Of a stretch of DNA of 64,000 nucleotides, positions 56,801-64,000 are shown one piece after another (position 1 is the stretch's first letter; every line of letters begins with the position of its first letter). The stretch is taken from NCBI GenBank assembly GCA_037783415.1, contig JAZGTN010000170.1:1221501-1285500 (forward strand), written 5' to 3'. Made by a program: the position numbers and the translations under genes. This DNA comes from Leptasterias polaris. Its lineage: Eukaryota; Echinodermata; Asteroidea; Forcipulatida; Asteriidae. A model generated the notes under the pieces. It saw only the letters and a program-made list of their open reading frames with translations, was not told where the DNA came from and ran no database searches.

Positions 56801-59800
56801 AAAAAATTAAGAATTTTGTGCTCACCTCCGATCATAAAACTTATGTAAAAGCTTGTTTTGGATGCGCGATTATAATCGCCAGATGCTGTAATTGCAAAGC
56901 AAACCCTTTTCATTGCAGTCTATGGTGTTGAGGCGTCGGCATTCCTCTTTAAACTGCGATACGGGTCAATTTAAAACCCGTTTGACCTTCACGAATCTGC
57001 GTAAGGGGTTTCTAAAAAGTTAACATCAAAAAAGCATCCTTGTCCCAGAGTTTTAATTTGTTTTTAATAATAATTAACACACTTTGGCGTATTTTTTTAA
57101 AAAGCTAAAACTAATTTCATGAAATTGTAATGATTTATTTTTGTTGTTCAGATTTTGTCATGAGATATAATTTAAAACAAAGATTTGATTTCAGAAATAA
57201 AAATGTTCTTCGTTTGACGTGTTTTCTCGTTCGGATACGCGCGAGACTTGCACAGTCTATTGTCAGCAAATGTTTTTGTTTTAAATAATAATACTGCGGA
57301 CGTTGTTGATAAGAACATTATGGGCGGTGCTACCTACTTTTCATCACTGGGCGGCAAATTCCATGAATAAGTGGGCGGCAAACCATATCCTACAGACAAA
57401 CCTTTGTTTTGCGAAAGTGGTGTCACATAATAATAACTTATACCAGATTACTGTTAAAAAATGAAATTATAAGTTTAACCAGGGCATAAATGTAGTGTGC
57501 AATTTGGAAAGGTATAGGGCTGCAGACCTTTTTAATCCCTGAACATCATAGCCGACTAATATGAAAAATGTGGAAAGGAAGCAACGCGTGATGATATTCA
57601 TTTTGGATCTCGTCGGTATCTGGTTTCATGCATATTCATTAAAAACATCGCGGGTAAAAAAACATTACTATCCGGCGTTTCTCAAATTCATGTGTATAGT
57701 ACTACACAGGCAATCCATAAGGGGGAAAAACCATTGAATGCCGGAACGACGTGAGATATATTTTATCATGGACAAATTAGCCCGTTGGTTTCAAATGCTT
57801 AATATGTTATTGACTTGCAAATTTAAACAATTACAAGTGAGTTGTCATAAAAGTATGGTGTTCAATATCTGTCACCTCGCACCTCGTACCTCGCGTTATC
57901 GAATCTCCCGTATAAAAGAGTAATTTGGCAGGGGAAAAAAATTACGAATGGCAAAGGAAGAAGTTAAAGATGCATTGCCCGTAATTTGGACAAAACTTGA
58001 CGGTCAAAAATTGATTTAAATGTAAAATTTGTATTCCGGGGTAGGAAGTCGTGTGTGAGATCGGGCTCAGAGATTATGCATCAAATTGCGGCTAAGGTTG
58101 TAATTGCGGCTGACGGCTTCTAGTGGGAATAACGCACGGAGACACGTTGTGGCGCAGCCGGGATTCCGGACCCAGCCCGCTATAAAGTCACCCGATCGCT
58201 GCTGGTTATGGCCCGGCCATGCAGTACACTCGACCAGCGGTGACTCGCACTGCAGGACTGGTGAAATGTGCATCGTGGGCCATTACTAATCTATTGTCCG
58301 GGGATGGCAACTCGCCTACGTTTGCGTTAATTGCTGTTTTTTGTTAGGCCTATATGAATCAGATTATTTTGAGAAACTTAAAGGTGTGTATAATATTACA
58401 AACGGGGTTGTCAGTGAACCCTAATTTGGTTTCAATAGCTCGATATAAAGTGGGGGGGGGGGGGGGGGGGGGGCAAAATGACTACCTTTTCAAAAGTGGG
58501 GGGGGGGCAACTGCCCCCCTTGCCCCCCCCCCCGGTTCCGCCGCCGGTGATTTTAGATAACGTTATTAGGATGCATAATTGTAATTCAAGCAAAGAATTG
58601 TGTTTATTTTATGTTCTCCATGCAAGTGACTCACTTAACAGAGATCTAGATCTCCAAAAAATAGCAACCATGTTAAAATCACCACGATCTGTAGTATGAA
58701 TCAATTACTGTGTGTCATAACGCTACGGCAATATCATTATTCTCATCCACAGAACGTGTCACATGAACAATCATGAACTTTAAAACGTGCGTTAGGTCAT
58801 TAAGCTTGATTAGGAGGCAGATCATTGGACGATAGGTGTTCGCCGAGGTCACGCGCACGTTTTTACACACAAAGAACACCCTTTGTCCAATGATCTGCCT
58901 CTTTTGGCCTCGGTGAAGGCACTTAAATTTGTTTTATAGTGTGACGTCATATGTAAGGGGTCTATATTGGGCCTTACAATGCTACCCCACAAGGATTTCT
59001 ATAAGTGGTACCCCACTCATGAGGAATTATTTAGAAAAGGGAGTACCACGTAACAGACATGATGTAAGGATCAGTGTGTGTGTGGTTTTTAAAACGCCAT
59101 TACGAGTTAGATTTGAATAATGTCTGGTATTAATGACTTGCTAGTATTATTTAAATCAAAATACAAACCCTGACGTGTAGTCTTCGTCAACGCAAACGCT
59201 AAAAAACGCGTCGCACTTGCCGCACAAAATATCACAACACATGGTGGTCTTGAAGCTTTGGAATTGGAATTCCAATGTGGCATCTGGTCTGACTGGGACG
59301 CAAACCTGTATGTATTGAAACAACAAAAAGAACCAAGAATGCACAATGAGTGTTGACAAACACAAATGACACACTGACATTAATCTCATTTATCTTGAGT
59401 TATTGCTCCGAAAACATTTCTTTTATTTGCGGTCATAATGATCTTGACATTTCCCCTAGGGGGGTTAAAAACAAAGGGCTTCTAGTTTGTGAGCCAAGTC
59501 TTTATTGAGTTTTCGCTCTGACAACATTTCTTTTGCTTTAGCCATTGACCTTTACATATTCAACGTAATGGTTATTTTTGAACGCTCACATTAGTTGTGA
59601 CATGTAAATAAATTCAGGGTCCCAAGAGGGTGGATGAACCATTTCTTGGCCAGGCTGACCTCAAAACTGGATAAAAGATTGGATGTTAACTTGGGATCGG
59701 CGTCAGTTTGATTCATTTCTGGGTAGTTTCGACACCGGGTCATATTACGACACAGACATGGATCAGGGCGAACGGGAACCCGGAGTCCAGTCGAATCTGA

Positions 59801-62718
59801 CCCGTGTTGTGTGTATGTGACTGGTTCTCCCGCTCACTCGTTGTCCGTTTTGTGAAAAAAAACAGAAAAACAAGAAACAAGATGGCTAGTTCAATAATAG
59901 AAGTCTGTGTCGTTGGGAAGCAGATTTAGATACCAATAGTGTAATGTCTCTCTCCCCCAATCCACAGTCACTATGTTGGTGCTCCTTATGTGGCACAGTG
60001 TACCCCCCTTCCTCTTCATGGTGTTCTGGGAATCTCAGGAATTTTTCAGAGGTTTTTACGGGGGGATTCTGTAAGAGGAAAGGAGTGTTTTAAAGTATGG
60101 GAACTTTATTTTTTTTATTTTTTTTTTTTTTGGGGGGGGAACCCTCAGCCACATATCGGGCATGGTATACAATCACTACCCGCACTTTTATGTTGATGCA
60201 TTGTCCTAAAGGTATGACAATAATATTGCGATAAGAAATGGTCATTATAAATACTTCAGGCTAACCCACATCAAACACCTAACGACTAAATCAATAGTCG
60301 GTGTTATCTTCCAGGTCAAATATTTTATACTTTACTCGATAGTTACCACCTTTTCTGTTTACATTGTGGTCGTTATGCATAACGAAATAAACGAGGTAAA
60401 GTTTCATAACTTCCTTGCTTACCGCTTGACGCCTACAGACTTAATTTATAGAAAAGTCACGTCGTCCTCAATATAAGTTTTTGATTCATCAGAAGGATAG
60501 GTTTACCTGCGACTTAAACACGTTTCATACTTTATACAAACGAGAATACGATTCTAATTTTGGTGGGCAACTTGAAACAATCAGTTTGCTGCGAAATAAT
60601 TAATCAGATGTTTTGGATGTTGACAAATTTTTGCACTGGAAGGGTTTTGAATAAAATTGCAATTTTAATGTGAGGTTAGAGACTTGTAAATGTTTTCCCC
60701 ACTCACATGAGGACTCTATCGATGAGAAAATGAGTTAAAACAAAATTGAATTGGTCACAAATGCACTGTTCACACATGATATTGCCTTAGGATAAAGAAA
60801 GTTGTTAAGATTTTACCGAGTGTTTGATATAATATTATGTTTGATACGCAGGAGTGGTCCCAATATAGTTTTTGGTACATATAATTTCGTTATTTAAAAT
60901 TGTATTTTAATTTTAATTTTTTAGTACTTTTTATTAAAAAATTATTTCATTCTATGACTAAACAAATAAAAATTAAAATAAATTTAACGTTTGCATTTTA
61001 TTTCCACCTGTGATAAGATCAGTCTAGTGCATGCGGTCAAGATCACCCTGTACAATTCTTTTATTACCTATATAACTAATAATTGTGGTTTATTATTTGA
61101 TATCTAATAAATAATAGGAAGCATATTCCCAGAAAGTTCTCATTTTGTTTTTACCTCAATTGGATGAATGTTTATCCCGTAAATTAAGGTCGGTACTGAT
61201 TAATAATGTTTAACGAAGTAAACAAATAGAATGCTACCAGTACAAATTTCCGTATGAAACAGCCGACGAACAATGTATTGTCCTCCTCACCAAAATATCT
61301 CCCTTTCATCAGATTTAGTTTAAAACACTGTAAAGAGGGAGGTTGACAGCGCATGTGACATAAATTTGAATATTTCCATTGTCTTAAACACATCTGGTTA
61401 GCTGTTATACCATAATATCCCAAGCTGATCATGCCACACGTGCTTCACTGTAAAACAAAAAATTGTTGTATTTTGACCAACATTTTGACGAATGTTATAG
61501 GTCTAAGCTCACTATCAAAATTATACCCAATAAAGTATACTCTTTGATCTTAGTGCGCATGATCGGACGATTTTGCCCAACTAATGTGCATCATTTTCAC
61601 CAACAATTACAATCAACTAAAATTAACACAAAGTTGCCCAATATGAGCAACAGTACCAACAATTACGATGAATTCAGATTACGAAATACTTGCCGAACAA
61701 TTGCCCAACTTTTGTTTCACTTCTTATAAAGAACTAGAAAGGGGCAAAACAAATGTTTGCCCAACAACAGCAATTATTACTTTCGTTGGGCGATCATCGA
61801 CCAATAATTGTTGAAGTTACTTTGCCCAACAAAATGTTTCAAATGATTTGACCAAAGTTGTTGCAGTGTATAGGGGGTGTAAATCAACACAGGGCAGTGA
61901 TTTGGATAAACAGGGGGGGGGGGGGGGGGCAGGAGAAACTCTGGCAGCATCTTTTTTTGGTACAAAATCGGTCAATCAATTATTGCGATGGTAGATGAAA
62001 TCAAACTATAAACCTATTAATTAAGCAAACAAATAAGTTTAAATTAACCCAGACACGGATAAAAAATCGTTGAAAAAAGTGCAGAACAAACCCTCTCAAA
62101 GGCACAGTACACGTTTGGTAATGACTCTGAAAATTAATGGCAATAAAAACTTACTTTGAAAGAAGTACAGCAGCTTTGGGTAGTATAATGAATTTTGAGA
62201 AACTTTTATTTTCAAGGTACTAGGCCTACGGTTATGGAAAAATATATCACTTTTTTATTACCCAAAATTTGAATCTGAGAAGCGTTTCTGTCAGAAACGC
62301 TCCTCAGACTATTCCTATGGGGAATATTCTTCCTGCGTGGAAATATTCGCTCCGGTTTTTCGGTGATATCTCAAAAACGCGACCACCTTTTGAAGTGAAA
62401 TTTTCACAGGTTAGTTTTATTGTATGTACCTACATTTATATAGGATTAACACAATCAATAGGCTCCAATTATCAAACGTATGCAGCACCTTTAACTTGTG
62501 GAAAATTCTTGATCATGTTCCGACAACGTACCAGAGGGACGTTGCAACCAAACAGATCCGTCGCTGCAGAGTTTTTAAAATCCATTTAGCAGAATGCAAA
62601 TTCACAAAGTCCCTAAAAAGAAACTGCGAGTTGCATTGTATGGTGCGTTTATAGGTGCGAAACATAGGATTTTGTGACTACTTACCAGCAGTAAACTGAA
62701 CAGACCGAGAATCCTCAT
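41140..62718 (-). CDS. DSL-domain, multi-EGF membrane protein (Notch-ligand-like), 16 coding exons, 1070 aa
   Basis: Sixteen minus-strand exons join into 3213 nt with every phase in agreement. Order: signal peptide from exon 1 into exon 2; MNNL/C2-like domain (about 20-153), including [16 protein letters not shown] and [16 protein letters not shown] domain (161-206) with six Cys and CKPRDD; EGF-like repeats (209-860), many with the calcium-binding D-x-D/N-E-C start; a Cys-free juxtamembrane region (861-979); a membrane helix (986-1008); and a 62-residue tail with NPLY at 1053-1056. DSL proteins of the Delta/Serrate/LAG-2 family bind Notch on neighbouring cells. The two EGF repeats that normally follow DSL in Delta and Jagged (the DOS pair) are absent, so this is a divergent DSL protein and may not be the orthologue of canonical Delta. 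Confidence 0.85.
41752..41849 (-). CDS. DSL gene exon 15: transmembrane helix
   Basis: Residues 980-1011. The hydrophobic run [20 protein letters not shown] continues to W1008 and is followed by RKRR, a stop-transfer signal giving type I topology. Acceptor ATTTTAG, donor GTAGGC; phase 0 in, 2 out. Missed as an ORF because it lacks a Met. Confidence 0.85.
41927..42323. mobile_element. MITE family A, copy 8 (DSL intron 14)
   Basis: TTAA at 41927-41930 and 42320-42323; contains TCTGAGAAACG and CGTTTCTCAGA as an inner hairpin and GAGATATCGCCGAAAATCCGG. Opposite in orientation to copies 2, 3 and 14. It makes up over half of DSL intron 14. Confidence 0.75.
42478..42655 (-). CDS. DSL gene exon 14: juxtamembrane domain, second half
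   Basis: Residues 920-979, bounded by TTTCAG and GTAAGC. Includes [17 protein letters not shown] and [18 protein letters not shown], again Cys-free and strand-like. Phase 2 in, 0 out. Confidence 0.75.
42961..43138 (-). CDS. DSL gene exon 13: juxtamembrane domain, first half
   Basis: Residues 861-919, Cys-free, mixed hydrophobic and charged, including [13 protein letters not shown] and [13 protein letters not shown]. The alternation suggests beta strands. The position, between EGFs and membrane, is where SEA-like or cleavage-site domains sit in other EGF proteins; no family is recognised with confidence. The donor GTTAAT is weak, but the phase fits. Confidence 0.75.
43212..43282. mobile_element. 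MITE family E, short copy (DSL intron 12)
   Basis: CCCTTTTCGAAAC and GTTTCGAAAAGGG are perfect inverted ends, with GGGCTTCTAGGCT and GAGCCCAAG inside pairing further. Total 71 bp. Confidence 0.75.
43537..43935. mobile_element. MITE family A, copy 9 (DSL intron 12)
   Basis: TTAAAGGCAAAGTACACC at the left (TTAA 43537-43540); the right end reads AAAACGTATACATTCCC but has lost TTAA. It stops about 35 bases from the exon 12 donor. Confidence 0.75.
43970..44136 (-). CDS. DSL gene exon 12: EGF 17 end and EGF 18
   Basis: Residues 805-860. [12 protein letters not shown] closes EGF 17; [14 protein letters not shown] through FFGFNC makes EGF 18, the last. Acceptor TTTAAG, donor GTAATG; phase 2 in, 1 out. 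Confidence 0.85.
44549..44577. repeat. Perfect 14-bp palindrome with one-base spacer
   Basis: AAGTCTGCCTTATA, one T, then its exact reverse complement. It lies in DSL intron 11 and could form a cruciform or RNA hairpin. No element ends were found around it. Confidence 0.8.
45041..45186 (-). CDS. DSL gene exon 11: irregular EGF 16 and start of EGF 17
   Basis: Residues 757-804. It opens [15 protein letters not shown], a shorter, tenascin-style EGF, and then [14 protein letters not shown]. Acceptor TTTACAG, donor GTAAAT; phase 0 in, 2 out. The junction with exon 10 gives ten Cys over two repeats rather than twelve. Confidence 0.85.
45509..46055 (-). CDS. DSL gene exon 10: EGF 11-15
   Basis: Residues 574-756, bounded by the acceptor CTCTAAG and donor GTGAGA. 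It begins RCIDGINMC and carries EGF 11 (DDWPPVC), 12, 13 and 14 complete, and EGF 15 up to KCVCE. The repeats follow D-x-D-E-C starts and C-x-C-x-x-G-x-x-G tails. Confidence 0.9.
46165..46545. mobile_element. TTAA-flanked MITE family A, full copy 10 (DSL intron 9)
   Basis: TTAAAGGCACTGAACACG and CATGTTCAGTGCCTTTAA are inverted ends with TTAA at 46165-46168 and 46542-46545. It is highly similar along its length to 24609-24984 and fills 381 of 582 bases of intron 9. Confidence 0.9.
46638..46865 (-). CDS. DSL gene exon 9: EGF 8 end, EGF 9, incomplete EGF 10
   Basis: Residues 498-573. It supplies [12 protein letters not shown] for EGF 8, the whole of EGF 9 (NETNEC...GTMC) and the first half of EGF 10 ([10 protein letters not shown]...NGYR). 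Acceptor AAACAG, donor GTAAGT, phase 2 both sides. The second half of EGF 10 is not supplied by exon 10. Confidence 0.85.
47392..47579 (-). CDS. DSL gene exon 8: EGF 7 and first half of EGF 8
   Basis: Residues 436-497. It starts [17 protein letters not shown] and ends in mid-repeat at LIGGFR with donor GTATAA, phase 2. Splitting an EGF between its fourth and third-last Cys is common in this gene. Confidence 0.85.
47913..48496 (-). CDS. DSL gene exon 7: EGF 1 end and EGF 2-6
   Basis: The exon encodes residues 241-435 and holds five whole EGF repeats, each with six Cys. Their starts read EIDEC, EIDEC, DINEC, NIDEC and EIDEC. The acceptor is CTAATCAG and the donor GTATTT; phase 1 in, 0 out. Several NxT sequons (NGST, NNAT) suggest glycosylation. 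Confidence 0.9.
48698..49100. mobile_element. MITE family A, copy 11 (DSL intron 6)
   Basis: GGTATACGTTTGGTAATCAC at the left, inner TGAGAAACGTTTCTGTC and ACGCTTCTCAGATTGTG hairpin, and AATGGTATACTTTGCC at the right. TTAA is lost at both ends. Confidence 0.65.
49591..49712. mobile_element. MITE family F, copy 2 (DSL intron 6)
   Basis: GGGGATTCTGTCCC at the left and GGGGGACAGAATCTGTCAAC at the right are inverted ends of the family seen at 40272-40404. It ends 37 bases from the exon 6 donor. Confidence 0.6.
49750..49863 (-). CDS. DSL gene exon 6: last DSL Cys and EGF 1
   Basis: Completes the DSL domain with GSDC and then starts [16 protein letters not shown], a calcium-binding EGF. It therefore passes from DSL straight to a regular calcium-binding EGF, with no DOS-type EGF pair. 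The acceptor is TTCTCAG and the donor GTTGGT; phase 1 on both sides. Confidence 0.85.
49909..50206. mobile_element. TTAA-flanked MITE family A, copy 12 (DSL intron 5)
   Basis: TTAAAGGGAATGTATACG and TATACTTTGTCTTTAA ends; TTAA at 49909-49912 and 50203-50206. It occupies 298 of the 403 bases of intron 5. Confidence 0.85.
50267..50412 (-). CDS. DSL gene exon 5: DSL domain
   Basis: Residues 154-203. The domain starts [16 protein letters not shown] and continues [13 protein letters not shown] to ICHDGWEG, giving Cys at 163, 172, 176, 188 and 197, with 206 in the next exon. This is a full six-cysteine DSL domain, the Notch-contacting module. The acceptor is TGGCAG and the donor GTAGGA. Confidence 0.9.
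50469..50873 (+). mobile_element. Full-length tRNA-derived SINE with 32-nt poly(A) tail
   Basis: The head has TGGCCGAGCGGTCTAGG (A box, tRNA-Leu/Ser-like) and GGGTTCGATACCC (B box). A body of about 260 bp follows, then a run of 32 A at 50837-50868. AGTATT flanks both sides (50469-50474 and 50868-50873), a possible short target duplication. The long pure tail suggests a young insertion. It is antisense to the DSL gene, in intron 4. Confidence 0.85.
50939..50955 (+). repeat. Poly(G) tract, 17 nt
   Basis: A pure run of 17 G just beyond the SINE tail in DSL intron 4. Confidence 0.95.
51155..51370. mobile_element. MITE family D, copy 2 (DSL intron 4)
   Basis: TTGACACCATGGGTATTG and GATGTCAATTTTAACAC correspond to the termini and inner blocks of 39926-40153, with more divergence. 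Confidence 0.65.
51405..51556 (-). CDS. DSL gene exon 4: C2-like strand pair
   Basis: Bounded by the acceptor CATTAG and donor GTAAGT. Residues 104-153 include [21 protein letters not shown], which closely follows a C2-domain calcium-loop pattern (a beta strand, then D-K-D-x-x-x-x-K-D-D-x-I-G). Notch-ligand N-termini fold as C2 domains and bind lipid, so this fits. Phase 0 in, phase 2 out. Confidence 0.75.
51598..51984. mobile_element. TTAA-flanked MITE family A, copy 13 (DSL intron 3)
   Basis: TTAAAGGCAAAGTATATC and GTATACAGATTCTTTAA ends; TTAA at 51598-51601 and 51981-51984. Contains TCTGAGAAACTTTTTCGAC with its inverted partner. It ends 41 bases from the exon 4 acceptor. Confidence 0.85.
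52942..55174. repeat. Perfect heptanucleotide satellite (GTGCATA)n, 319 copies
   Basis: The array is 2233 bp, exactly 319 units of 7 bp, with no interruption that I can see. All three minus-strand frames stay open across it (repeating MHYALCT), which independently shows there is no indel or stop-creating substitution. It lies in intron 3 of the DSL gene, 331 bp from exon 3. It is not a telomere repeat and shows no CRISPR-like spacers. Confidence 0.97.
55506..55644 (-). CDS. DSL gene exon 3: MNNL/C2-like continuation
   Basis: Bounded by TAATTGCAG and GTAAGA. Residues 57-103 run from SDDLSKC to [12 protein letters not shown], similar in layout to the segment before the C2 core of Delta/Jagged N-termini. 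Phase 2 in, phase 0 out. The exon lies 331 bp from the heptamer satellite in intron 3. Confidence 0.7.
56204..56219 (+). repeat. Poly(G) tract, 16 nt
   Basis: A pure run of 16 G in the left part of the hAT-type element. Confidence 0.95.
56552..57259. repeat. Inverted repeat nested in the hAT-type element
   Basis: TAGGCTGTGCAAGTCTCGCG near 56552 pairs with CGCGAGACTTGCACAGTCTA near 57240. The arms extend to about 30 bp with few mismatches. It may be a second element inserted in the first, or a remnant of its structure. Confidence 0.65.
58452..58473 (+). repeat. Poly(G) tract, 22 nt
   Basis: The longest G run in the window, near the right end of the hAT-type element, followed by a 10-G and an 11-C run that can pair. 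Confidence 0.95.
58814..58901. repeat. Perfect 17-bp inverted repeat
   Basis: GAGGCAGATCATTGGAC (58814-58830) and its exact reverse complement (58885-58901), 54 bp apart, in DSL intron 2. An inner CGAGGTC and outer GGCCTCGG add partial symmetry. Either a tiny MITE or a structural element. Confidence 0.7.
59169..59305 (-). CDS. DSL gene exon 2: MNNL-like N-terminal module
   Basis: The acceptor ATACATACAG precedes 59305. Residues 12-57 include LEFQFQSF, then [16 protein letters not shown], matching the MNNL pattern of Notch ligands (a hydrophobic strand, then a Cys cluster, then a phenylalanine-rich strand). The donor is weak (GTTTGT) but gives phase 2, as exon 3 requires. Confidence 0.75.
59306..61912 (-). 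other. DSL intron 1, distal part without recognised elements
   Basis: AT-rich; no open frame with a domain. Contains a G/T-rich stretch at 60090-60140. Confidence 0.5.
61913..61929 (+). repeat. Poly(G) tract, 17 nt
   Basis: A pure run of 17 G in DSL intron 1. Confidence 0.95.
62096..62494. mobile_element. MITE family A, copy 14 (DSL intron 1)
   Basis: AAAGGCACAGTACACGTTTGG at the left (TCAA instead of TTAA) and CAGCACCTTTAA at the right. The inner pair GAAGCGTTTCTGTCAGAAACG forms the family hairpin. The block CTCCGGTTTTTCGGTGATAT matches 19619-19865. Confidence 0.75.
62686..62718 (-). CDS. DSL gene exon 1: start codon and signal peptide
   Basis: The exon encodes only [11 protein letters not shown] and ends at the donor GTAAGT in phase 0. 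Exon 2 continues with VCVPV, completing a typical signal peptide. The start is chosen because this ATG is the only one whose phase and hydrophobic content fit exon 2. Confidence 0.65.
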
Positions 62719-63024
62719 TTTTAAGATACCGCTGTCACCATTCGGGCTTGGTTTACACTCAACACTCAAACTATGCCTGTGATCTGAAAACTCTGAAAAC
62801 TTTGTCTTTTATCAAGGTTCAATTGCCTTTAGTTGACCTATTGTACATTGAATGGTGAACACAAAAATTATATAAATACTAATGACGCCGACAACAAACG
62901 GGTTAATAAAAATCTTATAATAATATGGGTGGGAAAAAAGGGGAAAAGAGACAAACAACAAAACAAAAACAAAACACGAGACAATTGGGGATTTTAAAAT
63001 CAAACTACCGAAATTGAAGAATTT
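62719..63024 (-). promoter_or_regulatory. Presumed 5' UTR and promoter-proximal region of the DSL gene
   Basis: Directly upstream of the start codon. No clear TATA box; the transcription start cannot be read. Named only by position. Confidence 0.25.
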
Positions 63025-63285
63025 TTACAAAACAACTGAACAATAATCAATACAAGCAAATAAATATATATAACACATTTCTCCAGTTGACCCCCTCTTG
63101 CCTGCGGTTTTGATAAACCCATCTTTATTGGTCGCGGTCAATTTGTTGTCACCATCCAATGTCCAATATTGGTCAACTATTAAAGACAATTGAAAAACCA
63201 ACGGCACTGCATACAACATGAACACTTTCGTGAACATGAACTGTACCATCTTTAAAGTTGTATCACTAATTACATCAACATTCAA
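63025..63285 (-). CDS. Hypothetical ORF with signal-peptide-like start, upstream of the DSL gene
   Basis: From an internal Met, it reads MVQFMFTKVFMLYAVPLVFQ and then a hydrophilic part with QYWTLDGDNKLTATNKDGF. The hydrophobic start resembles a signal peptide. It could be a separate first exon, an alternative 5' exon or chance. No partner exon was found. Confidence 0.25.
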   Translation of the reverse strand: MNVDVISDTTLKMVQFMFTKVFMLYAVPLVFQLSLIVDQYWTLDGDNKLTATNKDGFIKTAGKRGSTGEMCYIYLFACIDYCSVVL

Positions 63286-63716
63286 TCGGTACTTAATTCA
63301 GTAAAAGGAATGTTATTTTCATGTGATAAACCAATAATGCTCAGCATGAGCATCCGTGCCAATTTGATCAATTTGAGTACCGAGCTACTGAACATAGACT
63401 AAGGCTTGCAAATAAGCAGCTGTGGCTTTGGCTTGATCGTCACGTGAATGTGCGTTAAAGCTTGATACGATGCCCCTAGCAACACACCTGGCACAGCCGC
63501 AGACGCAGCCGCAAACTTCATCATGGCCCAAAGGCCATGTCGCACAGGTTTTTTTTTTTAAGGCAACATGGAGGCAACTTGCACCATATAAAGCGCCCTC
63601 TTTTGAATCCTACTGGAGGCAACTTGCACTGCATGCAAAATTATCACTTCGGCAACACAAAAAAGATGACTAAACTGAATGTGAATGAATTTTCTTATTC
63701 GCGGTTGCTTGGAACA

Positions 63717-63855
63717 GCCGTCGATTTCACCAAACTCTTCCTAACTTAGGACTAGTCCTAGGCAATGCTAAGAGATAGGACTAGTCTTAAATTAGGACGA
63801 GTTACTGATCCTAACTCGAGATAGGATTAATCCTAGCGTTTCGTGAAATCGGCTG
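63717..63855. mobile_element. MITE-like palindromic element
   Basis: CGATTTCACCAAACTC at the left and GTTTCGTGAAATCGG at the right are inverted, with TAGGACTAGTCCTA and ATAGGATTAATCCTAG palindromes inside. About 140 bp, non-coding. Confidence 0.65.
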
Positions 63856-64000
63856 CTGATTGCTGTAAATTGCCTCGTGTAACATGGCCTTAAATTTGTC
63901 CTCTCCTCAAGTGTCTTCATATACAATTTATTGAGAGATTCCTTCCCGATGGGAAATTAACATTGGCTGCAGGATGATTCAAAATAGGGCGCTATCAGAA

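Larger units (their letters stand above)
55734..58549. mobile_element. hAT-type DNA transposon, non-autonomous, 2816 bp
   Basis: The ends CAGCGGCGGCGGAAC and GTTCCGCCGCCGGTG are inverted with one mismatch. An exact 8-bp duplication, ATTTTAGA, flanks it at 55726-55733 and 58550-58557. CAG starts and 8-bp duplications are hallmarks of the hAT superfamily. Subterminal blocks are G/C-run rich (GGGGTCCTGGGG, AGTGGGGGGGGGCAA). No transposase domain is seen in any frame. It lies in intron 2 of the DSL gene. Confidence 0.85.

Overview
The window looks like nuclear DNA of an invertebrate deuterostome, most likely an echinoderm. I infer this from compact exons with textbook GT-AG introns, a DSL/EGF Notch-ligand-like gene, very dense small inverted-repeat transposons, tRNA-derived SINEs and a LINE whose C-terminus resembles those of other invertebrate deuterostomes. 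There is no operon structure, CRISPR array or bacterial gene. The species cannot be fixed from the sequence alone.

Two multi-exon genes dominate and converge tail to tail. On the + strand, 3437-32421, seven exons join in frame into a 591-residue single-pass receptor: signal peptide, 14-cysteine TNF-receptor-like ectodomain, Thr/Pro stalk, membrane segment, and a 364-residue tail with six Tyr-x-x-hydrophobic motifs, a proline-rich stretch and a C-terminal PDZ-type motif. Its first intron is 23.5 kb. On the - strand, 62718-41140, sixteen exons join in frame into a 1070-residue membrane protein: signal peptide, MNNL/C2-like N-terminus, DSL domain, about 16 EGF repeats plus irregular ones, a cysteine-free juxtamembrane region, a membrane segment and a 62-residue tail with an NPLY motif. 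All splice phases agree, which is the main evidence for both models.

Region by region: 1-3436 is repeat-rich upstream sequence with a CCAAT-bearing inverted repeat. 3586-27123 is intron 1 of the receptor, holding a 5'-truncated LINE with a 13-bp target duplication, SINEs, several MITE families, tandem duplications and two possible minus-strand orphan exons. 27124-32421 holds receptor exons 2-7. 32422-41139 is the shared 3' intergenic space with three inverted-repeat elements. 41140-62718 is the DSL gene; its introns hold a perfect 319-copy heptamer satellite (52942-55174), a 2.8-kb hAT-type element with 8-bp target duplications (55734-58549), a SINE with a 32-nt poly(A) tail, and many copies of one TTAA-flanked MITE family. 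62719-64000 is upstream sequence of the DSL gene with another small palindromic element.

The two genes encode cell-surface signalling proteins, one receptor and one Notch-ligand-like protein. Nothing in the sequence shows that they act in one pathway. The most unusual structures are the heptamer satellite, the receptor tail, the DSL protein lacking the usual Delta/Jagged EGF pair after the DSL domain, and the extent to which one MITE family fills introns.
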